64,000 bases of DNA from Paenibacillus phyllosphaerae (GTDB lineage Bacteria > Bacillota > Bacilli > Paenibacillales > Paenibacillaceae): positions 84,893 through 148,892 of the forward strand of contig NZ_JACHXK010000013.1 in the NCBI RefSeq assembly GCF_014192105.1. Reading direction: 5' to 3'. Position 1 is the first letter of the stretch; each line of letters starts with the position of its first letter. Under the pieces are notes generated by a model. The model saw only the letters and a program-made list of their open reading frames with translations, was not told the origin of the DNA and did not search any database. Shown here one piece after another: positions 55,941 through 63,468 of this stretch. The position numbers were made by a program, and so were the translations under genes.

Positions 55941-57452
55941 TCACCTTGTCTTCTTCTCCACGCGAATCCGGTTGAACAACGCCTTGAACGGGAATCGGAA
56001 GAAGGCATCCTTCTGCTTGTCGAACTCGAACGGGGAGAACGGGCTTAAATAAGGGACGCCGAACGATTGCAGCGAATTCAGGTGCATCACGAGCAGCAGC
56101 ATGCCGATGAATACGCCGATCAAGCCGAATGAGGCGGCAAGCGCCATGAGCGGAAACCGCAATATGCGAATCGCGCTCGACAAATCATAAGACGGGAAGA
56201 CGAAGCTGCAGATCGCCGTTATCGCCACGACGATGACCATCGCGGCCGATATGATGCCCGCTTCGACCGCCGCTTGGCCGATGACGAGCGTGCCGACGAA
56301 CGAGAGCGCCGAACCGATGGTTCGCGGCATGCGCAAGGCGGCTTCGCGGAGTACCTCGAACGTGATTTCCATCATGAGCGCTTCGATGAACGCCGGGAAC
56401 GGAACTCCCTCCCGCTGCGCGCTCAGGCTGATCAAGAGTTGCGTCGGGACCATCTCTTGATGGTAGGTCGTAATCGCGACGAACAGCGACGGCGCCAAGA
56501 GCGCGATCAGGAACCCGATGTAGCGCAGCACGCGCACGAGCGAGCTGATGTCGATCCGATGGTAATAATCCTCTGATGCCTTAAGGAACGATTCGAACAA
56601 CGCCGGCGCGACCAGGACGAATGGCGTGCCATCCACGAGCACGGCTACCTTGCCATGCAACAGCTCGAGCGCGATCACATCGGGACGCTCCGAGTTATAC
56701 AGCGTCGGGAACACCGTCATCTGCTGGTCCTGGATCATTTCCTCGATATTGCTGCTCTCGAAAATACCGTCGATCGTAATTTGCTTCAACCGGCTGCGCA
56801 CCTCGCCGATTAAAGTAGGCTGCGCCACGCCGTTCACGTACATCATCATGACGTCGGTTTTGGTGATATCGCCGATCTGGAACGTTTCGATCCATAGATT
56901 GGGGTCCTTGATTTTACGGCGGATCAGCGCGGTATTGGTACGAATCGATTCGGTGAACGATTCGCGCGGGCCCCTTACGACGGTCTCCACGCTGGTCTCG
57001 CTCACGCCGCGGTCCTTCCACCCTTTGGTGCTGGCAGCGATCCCCGATACCGAGCCTTCGATCAGAATGACCGTATCGCCGGACAGAATATGGTGGAACA
57101 CCTTCGCCATGTCGTCGACTTGCTTCACTTCGCCGATCGCAAGCGTATACGCCTTCATGATTTCGAGCGGATCCTGCTCGGCCGGGATATGCTCAGGTTC
57201 GCCCATCAGCGATCGCAGAATGAAATTATTGACGGCGGTAACGTCAACAAGACCGTCCGTATAGAGGACGGCCATCGGCTTGCCCGTAGCGGCGAACAGG
57301 CTCTCGCGAATGATGATGTCCGAACTGCCGCCCATCCCCTCGCGAACCGATAGGATATTGTCGGACAGAATCGCCGAAATCGGGGTTGACGATGACGCCT
57401 CCGTAACCGTGACGGCATTATTCGGTTGTGACGCAAGACGCTTGTTCCCCAT
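55941..57452 (-). CDS. Spore germination protein, GerA family
   Basis: 503 residues from MGNKRLASQPNNAV; GGGGGAT is upstream. An N-terminal soluble region with DDMAKVFHHILSGDTVILIEG and GVSETSVETVVRGPRESFTESIRTNTALIRRKIKDPNL, then five or six membrane segments including RVLRYIGFLIALLAPSLFVAITTYHQEMVPTQLL. It is the A subunit of a nutrient receptor and the first gene of the ger operon. Ger A, B and C together show that the host makes endospores. Confidence 0.96.
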   Translation of the reverse strand: MGNKRLASQPNNAVTVTEASSSTPISAILSDNILSVREGMGGSSDIIIRESLFAATGKPMAVLYTDGLVDVTAVNNFILRSLMGEPEHIPAEQDPLEIMKAYTLAIGEVKQVDDMAKVFHHILSGDTVILIEGSVSGIAASTKGWKDRGVSETSVETVVRGPRESFTESIRTNTALIRRKIKDPNLWIETFQIGDITKTDVMMMYVNGVAQPTLIGEVRSRLKQITIDGIFESSNIEEMIQDQQMTVFPTLYNSERPDVIALELLHGKVAVLVDGTPFVLVAPALFESFLKASEDYYHRIDISSLVRVLRYIGFLIALLAPSLFVAITTYHQEMVPTQLLISLSAQREGVPFPAFIEALMMEITFEVLREAALRMPRTIGSALSFVGTLVIGQAAVEAGIISAAMVIVVAITAICSFVFPSYDLSSAIRILRFPLMALAASFGLIGVFIGMLLLVMHLNSLQSFGVPYLSPFSPFEFDKQKDAFFRFPFKALFNRIRVEKKTR

Positions 57453-57649
57453 ACCGATCCCCCGATGTTCCTCGACTGTTCGGCTAGTATTCCCCGGGCC
57501 GTATTCCATATTCGCCCTGCATGTGCAAGGAGGACCAACATGCGTGAACCTGCTCTATCGTGCACGGTGCAAAAAAACTTCTCCAGCTGCTGCCAGAGAA
57601 GGTTGAAGGACCTCTTTATTCATAACTGTAAGGCGCCGGAATCGCCAAG

Positions 57650-58285
57650 CTATACAGCCGGGGATGCTTCTCCAGCGTGAGCCATGCTCCACGTCCTGGC
57701 TGCCGGATTCCGCAATCCCAAGTCGGCCTCCAAGGCGCTCTTCACCACAGGCCATTCATAGTCCGTAATGCTGTAGATAACGGAATCCCGCACCGTACCG
57801 TCCGGCAAAATGATATGGTTGCGCATAATGCCCTCCCGGCTTGCGCCGAGCCGTTCGATCGCCAGCTGCGACCGCACGTTGCGCACATCCGCTTTCAGCT
57901 GGACCCGAACGGTGCCAAGCGATTCGAAGCTATGCCGCAACAGCAGGTACTTGCACTCCCGGTTAACGCCTGTCCGCCATACGTCAGACCTTAGCCACGA
58001 TACGCCAAGCTCCAAACTCCGGTTGCCCGGGGACAGATCATATAGTCTGGTACTCCCCAGCACCCGGCCTGTTCCCTGCTCCGTAACGACGAACGGCAGC
58101 GTCCGCTCCGCCTTCATGGCCCGGTCGACGAATCTGCTTGCATCGTCCAGGGTCACAATATTCTCGCGCGTGTATCGCCAAATCTCTGGATCTCTCGCTG
58201 CTTCATACAGAGCGTCAACATGGGCATACGTCATCGGAACCAGTAGAACTTTCTCGCCAGTTAGTACGATTGCTTGCGCATCCAC
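57650..58285 (-). CDS. GNAT family N-acetyltransferase (RimJ/RimL-like)
   Basis: 211 residues from a GTG start (VDAQAIVLTGEKVLLVPM) with GGGGATGGG upstream; a longer opening to 58420 has a Cys/Arg-rich, implausible N-terminus. It has the RimJ/RimL-type pattern: LTGEKVLLVPMTYAHVDALYEAARDPEIWRY, GRVLGSTRLYDLSPGNRSLELGVSWLRSDVWRTGVNRECKYLLLRHSFE and VRNVRSQLAIERLGASREGIMRNHIILPDGTVRDSVIYSI. It is likely to acetylate an amino group of a small molecule or protein. Confidence 0.9.
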   Translation of the reverse strand: MDAQAIVLTGEKVLLVPMTYAHVDALYEAARDPEIWRYTRENIVTLDDASRFVDRAMKAERTLPFVVTEQGTGRVLGSTRLYDLSPGNRSLELGVSWLRSDVWRTGVNRECKYLLLRHSFESLGTVRVQLKADVRNVRSQLAIERLGASREGIMRNHIILPDGTVRDSVIYSITDYEWPVVKSALEADLGLRNPAARTWSMAHAGEASPAV

Positions 58286-58380
58286 CTTAGAATCCCATCC
58301 CCTACGAAATTGTTCCTGACCACGTTCTCGCGCGAAGCATAACTGTAACGCGTAGTCCCCGTTACATCGCCGGCAACAAA

Positions 58381-58407
58381 ATGACCCGCAGCTGCGGACT
58401 GCGGGTC
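58381..58407. terminator. Hairpin between the GNAT gene and sspH
   Basis: GACCCGCAG and CTGCGGGTC form a perfect 9-bp stem; the minus strand continues ATTTTG. Weak T run, so a possible terminator only. Confidence 0.45.
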
Positions 58408-58528
58408 TTCCAATTGTCATACCGTTCGAAAGGGGAATACCTGTCTAGGATAAGCCTCAATCATTAACGCTGAATCAAGCGAAGATGGGGATCTTGTTAA
58501 TTATGCACGGCAGCGCTTCATGAACGAC

Positions 58529-58559
58529 AAAAACCCAACCGCCTGCTGGCGATTGGGTA
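58529..58559 (-). terminator. Terminator of sspH
   Basis: On the minus strand ACCCAATCGCC-AGCA-GGCGGTTGGGT (one G-U pair) is followed by TTTTTGTC. The rest of 58286-58651 holds no gene I can support. Confidence 0.85.
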
Positions 58560-58651
58560 CTATTGGCTATCCAACGTTCTCACGTTTGGCGGACGGAGGA
58601 GGCCAAGTAGCCAACGGCCTGCTCCTCAACCACGCTCGATCCCGGCTATCC

Positions 58652-58831
58652 CTATTGCTCGATCAGTTGACGCAGCGGAACCGTCTCTTCCGCTTCCGGC
58701 TGATCCAATGGATAAACTCTGGCCGTCTCGCTCTGTTCGTCTACGTGCTGAATAAAGACGGGAATGCCGTTCAATGTCACGTTCGCCATCGTCGGCGACG
58801 CTGCGATCTCTTTTGCGCGCTGCGTTATCAT
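58652..58831 (-). CDS. sspH: H-type small acid-soluble spore protein
   Basis: 59 residues, reading MITQRAKEIAASPTMANV at the start and ending VPLRQLIEQ. It aligns along its whole length with Bacillus SspH: QRAKE, ANV, G.PV.IQHVDE, ETARVY and TVP..L. AAGGAGG lies 7 bases before the ATG. H-type SASPs are minor core-spore proteins made in the forespore under sigma-G. It is one residue below a 60-residue cut-off, so automatic ORF lists can miss it. Confidence 0.92.
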   Translation of the reverse strand: MITQRAKEIAASPTMANVTLNGIPVFIQHVDEQSETARVYPLDQPEAEETVPLRQLIEQ

Positions 58832-58950
58832 GATGCGTCCTCCTTGAGCGTTCTCGCCTTTTACGATAACCCGAACGGGAGGAGGATATCCTGCGCGGTG
58901 ACGTTGATCACATTTCTGTAACTAATCTTTAATCTGATCATAAGGCTAAC

Positions 58951-59051
58951 TTCAGCTTGTTTTAAGGTTGGCCGCCTATACTTAATTCCAACGACCCCCC
59001 TTTATTATATAGCTCGTATTGAACCCGCCTCCGCAGCGGGTTATTTTTTTG
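58951..59051 (+). ncRNA. Candidate small RNA, copy A
   Basis: Aligns over its full length with copy B at 26178-26278 (minus). Conserved parts: TTAAGGTTGGCCGCC, TATACT (58978-58983), AATTCCAACGACCCCCCTTT, TAGCTC, the terminator AACCCGC-CTCCGCA-GCGGGTT and ATTTTTTT. The predicted RNA starts near 58990 and ends near 59050. It is divergent from sspH and convergent with the HAD gene, so it has its own transcription unit. No ORF with a ribosome binding site lies in it. Confidence 0.75.
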
Positions 59052-59056
59052 TCTAT

Positions 59057-59806
59057 TTAACCCTTCGCGTCATGAACGATTGGCGCCGTTAACAAAGCCC
59101 GGAGCGCCTCCCGCAGTTCGAGCGTCATATCGCTCATGACGGCGTACGGCACATGGTCCGTATCCGGCTCCGCGCCGCGCCGGTTCAGCCAGATCGAGCG
59201 CCAGCCGGCCTCGATGGCCCCGGCAATGTCATTGCGCCACGAGTCCCCTACATAGAGGCAGTGCTCGTCCGCATGGCCCGTTGCCTTGCTCACATAGCGG
59301 AATATCCCCGGGTCAGGCTTGGCGATGCCGACCCCGTCGGAGACGAATATGCGATCCTCCGCGATCACCTGATTTAAGCTAAGCGCGCGTATTTTGCCCC
59401 ATTGATGTTCCACCGGACCGTTCGTGATAATCCCCACATCGTAACCTGCGCGCTGCAGGTCGCCAATCACTTCAAGCACGCCTTCCGTCATCGTCAGACG
59501 CCCTTGCTCTTCTTGGTACCGTGCCTGAATCTCGGCAGATTGCGCTCGATCGACCGCGATGCCATATTCCGCGAACGCCTGAATGACGCGCTGCAGCCGC
59601 ATTTCGTGAAGCTCCATCTTCCCTTCCGCATACACCTCCCACAACCGATCGCTGTGGTACCGTACACGCCGGTAAGCCTGCTCAATCGGAAATTCGCCGG
59701 GCAGCGCCATTACGGCCGCAATGGCTGTCCTGAACGGCGAGAGTGAATCATACAATGTATCGTCCAAATCAAAAAATACCGCTTCGATGCGATGCGTGTT
59801 GCCCAT
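59057..59806 (-). CDS. HAD family hydrolase (YjjG/HAD-IA type)
   Basis: 249 residues. Motif I is VFFDLDDTLYDS at the N-terminus, motif II IITNGPVEHQWGKIRAL near residue 130, motif III/IV KPDPGIFRYVSKATG and YVGDSWRNDIAGAIEAGWRSIWLNRRG. The cap is the alpha-helical C1 type. It is probably a phosphatase of nucleotides or sugars. Its stop codon is 6 bases from the end of the small-RNA candidate on the opposite strand. Confidence 0.93.
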   Translation of the reverse strand: MGNTHRIEAVFFDLDDTLYDSLSPFRTAIAAVMALPGEFPIEQAYRRVRYHSDRLWEVYAEGKMELHEMRLQRVIQAFAEYGIAVDRAQSAEIQARYQEEQGRLTMTEGVLEVIGDLQRAGYDVGIITNGPVEHQWGKIRALSLNQVIAEDRIFVSDGVGIAKPDPGIFRYVSKATGHADEHCLYVGDSWRNDIAGAIEAGWRSIWLNRRGAEPDTDHVPYAVMSDMTLELREALRALLTAPIVHDAKG

Positions 59807-59912
59807 GCCTTACAATCTCCTTTGCCCCCTGCAACCATGCCGGGCCCGTAATGGGATCATCGTATCATGCAGGCACTTGCGGTGGAAAGCTATATGCATA
59901 AGGAATGCGGAT

Positions 59913-59956
59913 GCAAAAAACAGCCGCTGGCGCATAGGCCAACAGCTGCTCCCCTT
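59913..59956 (-). terminator. Terminator of the SRAP-like gene
   Basis: On the minus strand CAGCTGTTGGC and GCCAGCGGCTG (with G-U pairs) are followed by TTTTTTGC. Confidence 0.75.
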
Positions 59957-59959
59957 TCC

Positions 59960-60607
59960 TTATACCGGTTCCGGCCTTCTGAAGCCGAACGGTACCTTAT
60001 CCGCATACGTGGTGCCGATCACTTCCACGTTCATCCGCAGCGCGTCCATCGGCCCCAGCATCTCATGGAGCTCGAACGGCTCCGCAATGGTGCCGCTGAG
60101 CCAGCGCTCGACATGCTCCTCCTCGAGAATAGCCGGCATGGTGCGCTGGTAAGGCGATACGAGGCCATTGGCCTGCGTCGTCAGCAAGGTGCACGTACGC
60201 AGTTCTTCGCCCGAAGCCGAACGGAACACGTCATACAGTCCCGCGATCGCGAAGGAGCCACTGCGCATGGAGATTTTGGAACGCGTCGTCTCCTTGCCTT
60301 CCGTCTTGCTCACATAAAAGCCCGTGCACGGGATAACGCAGCGCTGTTTCTTCAGAATGCGGTCAAAAATCGGCTTCCACAACATCGTGCGCGTCTCCAT
60401 GAGAATGGAATCCTTGGCCCAGTACGGCATAAGCCCCCAACGGAAGTCATCCAGCAGCCTTCCGTCATAACGGTGTTGGAAGATAGCCGAGACCGTCTCG
60501 GTCGGATTCACTTCAGGACGGTTCGCATTGTACAACATCACTTTCTCGATCTGATAACGGTCGGTCAGTTCATTGACTTCCGCCGTAATCGATAACGCTT
60601 CGCACAT
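59960..60607 (-). CDS. Degenerate SRAP (YedK/HMCES-like) protein
   Basis: 215 residues. It has the SRAP layout: catalytic-type Cys at position 2 (MCEAL), FRWGLMPYWAKDS, IPCTGFYVSK, FAIAGLYDVF and TTQANGLVSPYQRTMPAILEEEHVERWL. Compared with E. coli YedK, the Asn of NARxET reads METRTM, the Glu of GFYEWK reads GFYVSK, and the His of IHDRRP reads PYQRTMP. So only Cys2 of the Cys/Asn/Glu/His set remains. SRAP proteins form crosslinks with abasic sites in single-stranded DNA. This one may bind such DNA without the full chemistry. Confidence 0.85.
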   Translation of the reverse strand: MCEALSITAEVNELTDRYQIEKVMLYNANRPEVNPTETVSAIFQHRYDGRLLDDFRWGLMPYWAKDSILMETRTMLWKPIFDRILKKQRCVIPCTGFYVSKTEGKETTRSKISMRSGSFAIAGLYDVFRSASGEELRTCTLLTTQANGLVSPYQRTMPAILEEEHVERWLSGTIAEPFELHEMLGPMDALRMNVEVIGTTYADKVPFGFRRPEPV

Positions 60608-60747
60608 GATCGCACCTCAATCTTCTGATTATTAGCAAGTTTGGTTATTATTTACCAGAAAGTAGCGAATCATGTGCGGCATTACCTAAATAAAGGTATA
60701 ATACTTACGTACCATCTATATAGGCACTCGAAGGGAGAGTTTGAACC

Positions 60748-61977
60748 ATGGCCGTATCACAAGAAAAGCTTGAGAAATATGCGGAGCTGATCGTCAGAAC
60801 CGGCGTGAACGTACAGCAAGGCCAGGATGTCTACGTCACGGCCGCGATCGAGATGGCGCCGCTCGCGCGTCTTGTCGCCGATAAAGCCTATAACGCAGGC
60901 GCACGCAACGTACATATCGATTGGACTGACGACACCCTCTCGCGTCTGAAATATGAAAAAGCGGCGGACGACGTGTTCACCAGCTTCCCGGATTGGGAGA
61001 AAGACAAGCGGATGTCGTTCGTCGACAAAGGCGCGGCCTTCATCGCGATCGTATCCTCGAACCCGGATCTGCTGAAAGGCATCGATCCGCAGCGGATCGC
61101 CAACTTCCAGAAGGCATCCGGCACGGCGCTCTCCGGCTACCGCCAAGCGGTGCAAGCCGATAAGGTGCCTTGGTCGGTCGTGGCCGCTTCCACGGAAGCT
61201 TGGGCGGCGAAAGTATTCCCGGAAGCCGGCGCCGATGCCGTCGATCAGCTGTGGGAAGCCATCTTCACCGCTGTCCGCCTGAACGAAGCCGACCCGGTGC
61301 AAGCGTGGGATGCGCATAATGCCAACCTGCATCAGAAGGCCGATTATCTGAACGCGAAGCGTTACAAGAAGCTCCACTACCGCGCGCCTGGCACGGATCT
61401 CACCGTCGAGCTTCCGCAGAAGCATCTGTGGCTGGGCGCCAGCAGCACCGCTCCGGACGGCAGCGCGTTCATGGCGAATATGCCGACCGAGGAAGTGTTC
61501 ACGGTTCCGTTCAAAGACGGCGTCGAGGGCTATGTGTCCAGCACGAAGCCGCTCAGCTATGCCGGCAATATCATCGACGGCTTCAAACTGACGTTCGAGA
61601 AAGGCCGCGTCGTGAAGGTCGAAGCGGAGAAAGGCCAAGAGATTCTGCAGCAGCTCATCGATACGGACGAAGGCTCGCATTATCTCGGCGAAGCCGCGCT
61701 CGTGCCGCACCAATCGCCGATCTCGCAATCGAATATCCTATTCTACAACACGCTGTTCGACGAGAACGCGTCCAACCACTTCGCGATCGGCAGCGGCTAT
61801 GCCTTCAACCTCGAGGGCGGCAAGCAGATGAGCCGCGAGGAATTGGCTGAGTATGGCGTGAACAACAGCATCACGCATGTCGACTTCATGGTGGGATCAG
61901 CCGAAATGGATATCGACGGGATCCTGGAAGATGGCACGGTGGAGCCAATCTTCCGTGGGGGGAATTGGGCTTTCTAA
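60748..61977 (+). CDS. M29 family aminopeptidase
   Basis: 409 residues, family length. Metal-dependent aminopeptidase related to AmpS/AmpT (PepS). Ligand-bearing motifs: ANMPTEEVFTVPFKDGVEGYVSSTKPLSYAG, HYLGEAALVPHQSPIS, ENASNHFAIGSGYAFNLEGG and NNSITHVDFMVGSAEMDIDG, with the usual Glu, His and Asp. The start has AAGGGAGAG upstream. It is cytoplasmic and monocistronic. The structured repeat R4 follows it. Confidence 0.96.
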   Translation: MAVSQEKLEKYAELIVRTGVNVQQGQDVYVTAAIEMAPLARLVADKAYNAGARNVHIDWTDDTLSRLKYEKAADDVFTSFPDWEKDKRMSFVDKGAAFIAIVSSNPDLLKGIDPQRIANFQKASGTALSGYRQAVQADKVPWSVVAASTEAWAAKVFPEAGADAVDQLWEAIFTAVRLNEADPVQAWDAHNANLHQKADYLNAKRYKKLHYRAPGTDLTVELPQKHLWLGASSTAPDGSAFMANMPTEEVFTVPFKDGVEGYVSSTKPLSYAGNIIDGFKLTFEKGRVVKVEAEKGQEILQQLIDTDEGSHYLGEAALVPHQSPISQSNILFYNTLFDENASNHFAIGSGYAFNLEGGKQMSREELAEYGVNNSITHVDFMVGSAEMDIDGILEDGTVEPIFRGGNWAF

Positions 61978-62050
61978 GCCCCCTTTGACCCCCTCCTTTA
62001 GTGGAATAAAGGGACATAAAGGGCTCCGCCCTTAAGAACCCTTGTTTTAT

Positions 62051-62342
62051 CCTCGCCCCTTCCCCCTCCATTGGAGGGGAACCAGAGGGCCCCATCCCTC
62101 TGGACACCCGGAATCTGCGAGATTCGCTACGCGGCCGTCGTTGATCTGTCCTTTCGCACGTGAACCGCTTTTGTCCTGGCCGCGCCGCATGTCGGATGAA
62201 CATGCAACGTTTGGCCAGGACAAAGCTCTGAAGCGAGCTTCGTTCGTTACGTTGTTGCCTTGTGGTGGTGACCTGTTGCTTAGAGCGCAGGGCATTACAT
62301 CGTGCGGACTCTTGCTTGACGTCCACTTCGTGGACACGCTTA
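62051..62342 (+). repeat. Dispersed structured intergenic repeat, copy R4
   Basis: About 290 bases with the same blocks as R1-R3. The CCAGAGGG hairpin is at 62082-62103. The central stem is GCTTTTGTCCTGGCC pairing with GGCCAGGACAAAGC (62167-62226); its outer part is shared with R3, but the inner pairs are replaced by different matching pairs. The terminal hairpin is GTCCAC-TTC-GTGGAC. It follows the aminopeptidase gene; the 61978-62050 lead-in has a GGGC-TCC-GCCC hairpin. Confidence 0.85.
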
Positions 62343-62359
62343 CTTTACTAAAGGTCACT

Positions 62360-62400
62360 ATGGCGTTATTGGGACTTCTCCCAATGACGCCATTTCTTTT
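62360..62400 (+). terminator. Terminator after repeat R4
   Basis: ATGGCGTTATTGGGA and TCCCAATGACGCCAT form a stem of 14 pairs with one mismatch, followed by TTCTTTTG. It would end transcripts crossing R4 before the membrane protein gene. Confidence 0.8.
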
Positions 62401-62407
62401 GAATATA

Positions 62408-62454
62408 ACCCCCCTGAAAATTGGAACAATAATGGGAACAATTTTCAGGGGGGT
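62408..62454 (+). promoter_or_regulatory. Hairpin covering the ribosome binding site of the membrane protein gene
   Basis: ACCCCCCTGAAAATTG (62408-62423) and CAATTTTCAGGGGGGT (62439-62454) form a perfect 16-bp stem with a 15-base loop. The only ribosome binding site of the GTG start at 62462 is the GGGGGG in the 3' arm. No T run follows, so it is more likely to control translation than to terminate. Confidence 0.7.
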
Positions 62455-62461
62455 GTTTGGC

Positions 62462-63313
62462 GTGAGCTCTAATTCGTATTGGTACTTGGGTCTGAGCTTC
62501 ATTTCTATCATTTTGCTGGTCATTGTGTTTTATAGAAAACGAAGCCTCCACACCTATTTGCAATTCTTTATTGGCGTTGAACTCCTATATATAATCGAAG
62601 CCGTCATCTATATCTTCTTAGGGAGCTATGAGTACCACCCGAAACTGCTTTGCAATCGTTATTATGACAGCCACCTCGGAGCTCTAACATCTAATTTAAT
62701 CTCGATACCGTCCCTCGCTCTGGTCCTTTCGGTATATCAACTAGGCTGGTTGTGGATAGTCGGGTTTATCGCTCTGCTAGCAGGGATCGAGTGGCTTTTC
62801 GTCGAGCTGCATATCTATTCGCTACATTGGTGGCGGATCGGATATACTTCATTGGGTCTGCTGTTTTACTTCCCGTTGATAAAAAAGATATATCCCTGGA
62901 TGCTTAAGGCAAAGAAAGGGGTCTCACGCGCATTTTTGCTTTTTTTCTGTTTGGGTCCTCTTTCCGGAACCGCCCAATTCTTACCTTTCATGTTATTCTC
63001 CAGCAGGGTTTACCGGCCTGGATGGTTTAGTGATCCGGCATATGACACAAGTGCTTTCGGTATCGTTTACTATCTATCCGTTGTGCTCGTCACTACCCTG
63101 CTGCTTATGGTAAGTTGGAAATACCGATGGATAAAATATGCCTGTCTAGAGACCATCCTTATCATTGCAACCTTACTCTTAAAACGAAACGGAATCTTAA
63201 TAAGTCAAGTATGGTGGGATGTTTACCTGTACCTGTTGTTCCCTTTGCTGATCCTGATGATTGGGAAGACTTTTGGCAAACATTTGGCGAGGGGAGAAAC
63301 ACCCAGATTTTGA
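62462..63313 (+). CDS. Multi-pass membrane protein, unknown (CBO0543-like)
   Basis: 283 residues from a GTG start with GGGGGG 8 bases upstream. Eight or so hydrophobic segments. The composition and the ordering of aromatic-rich helices (YWYLGLSFISIILLVIVFY, FFIGVELLYIIEAVIYIFLGSYEYHP, LGWLWIVGFIALLAGIEWLFVEL) remind me of CBO0543-type membrane proteins of spore formers, but this is not firm. The gene is clearly AT-richer than its neighbours, uses ATA and TTA codons freely and sits next to repeat R4, so recent acquisition is plausible. Confidence 0.75.
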   Translation: MSSNSYWYLGLSFISIILLVIVFYRKRSLHTYLQFFIGVELLYIIEAVIYIFLGSYEYHPKLLCNRYYDSHLGALTSNLISIPSLALVLSVYQLGWLWIVGFIALLAGIEWLFVELHIYSLHWWRIGYTSLGLLFYFPLIKKIYPWMLKAKKGVSRAFLLFFCLGPLSGTAQFLPFMLFSSRVYRPGWFSDPAYDTSAFGIVYYLSVVLVTTLLLMVSWKYRWIKYACLETILIIATLLLKRNGILISQVWWDVYLYLLFPLLILMIGKTFGKHLARGETPRF

Positions 63314-63414
63314 TCTCGCTTCTGCAGTTTGTAACAAAGACGAACTCACTCGCTTGACGTTTTATGTAGAGTTAAGATCATTCGACTGCGCGGTGAATTC
63401 AATTCGCTCCAAAA

Positions 63415-63459
63415 CAAAAAGGGCCGTCCTTCGTCATCTGCGATGACTTGGGACGGCCC
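63415..63459 (-). terminator. Terminator of the sugar ABC permease gene
   Basis: On the minus strand GGGCCGTCC...GGACGGCCC, with inner GTCATC/GATGAC, is followed by TTTTTGTTTT. Confidence 0.92.
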
Positions 63460-63468
63460 TGCTTCGTG

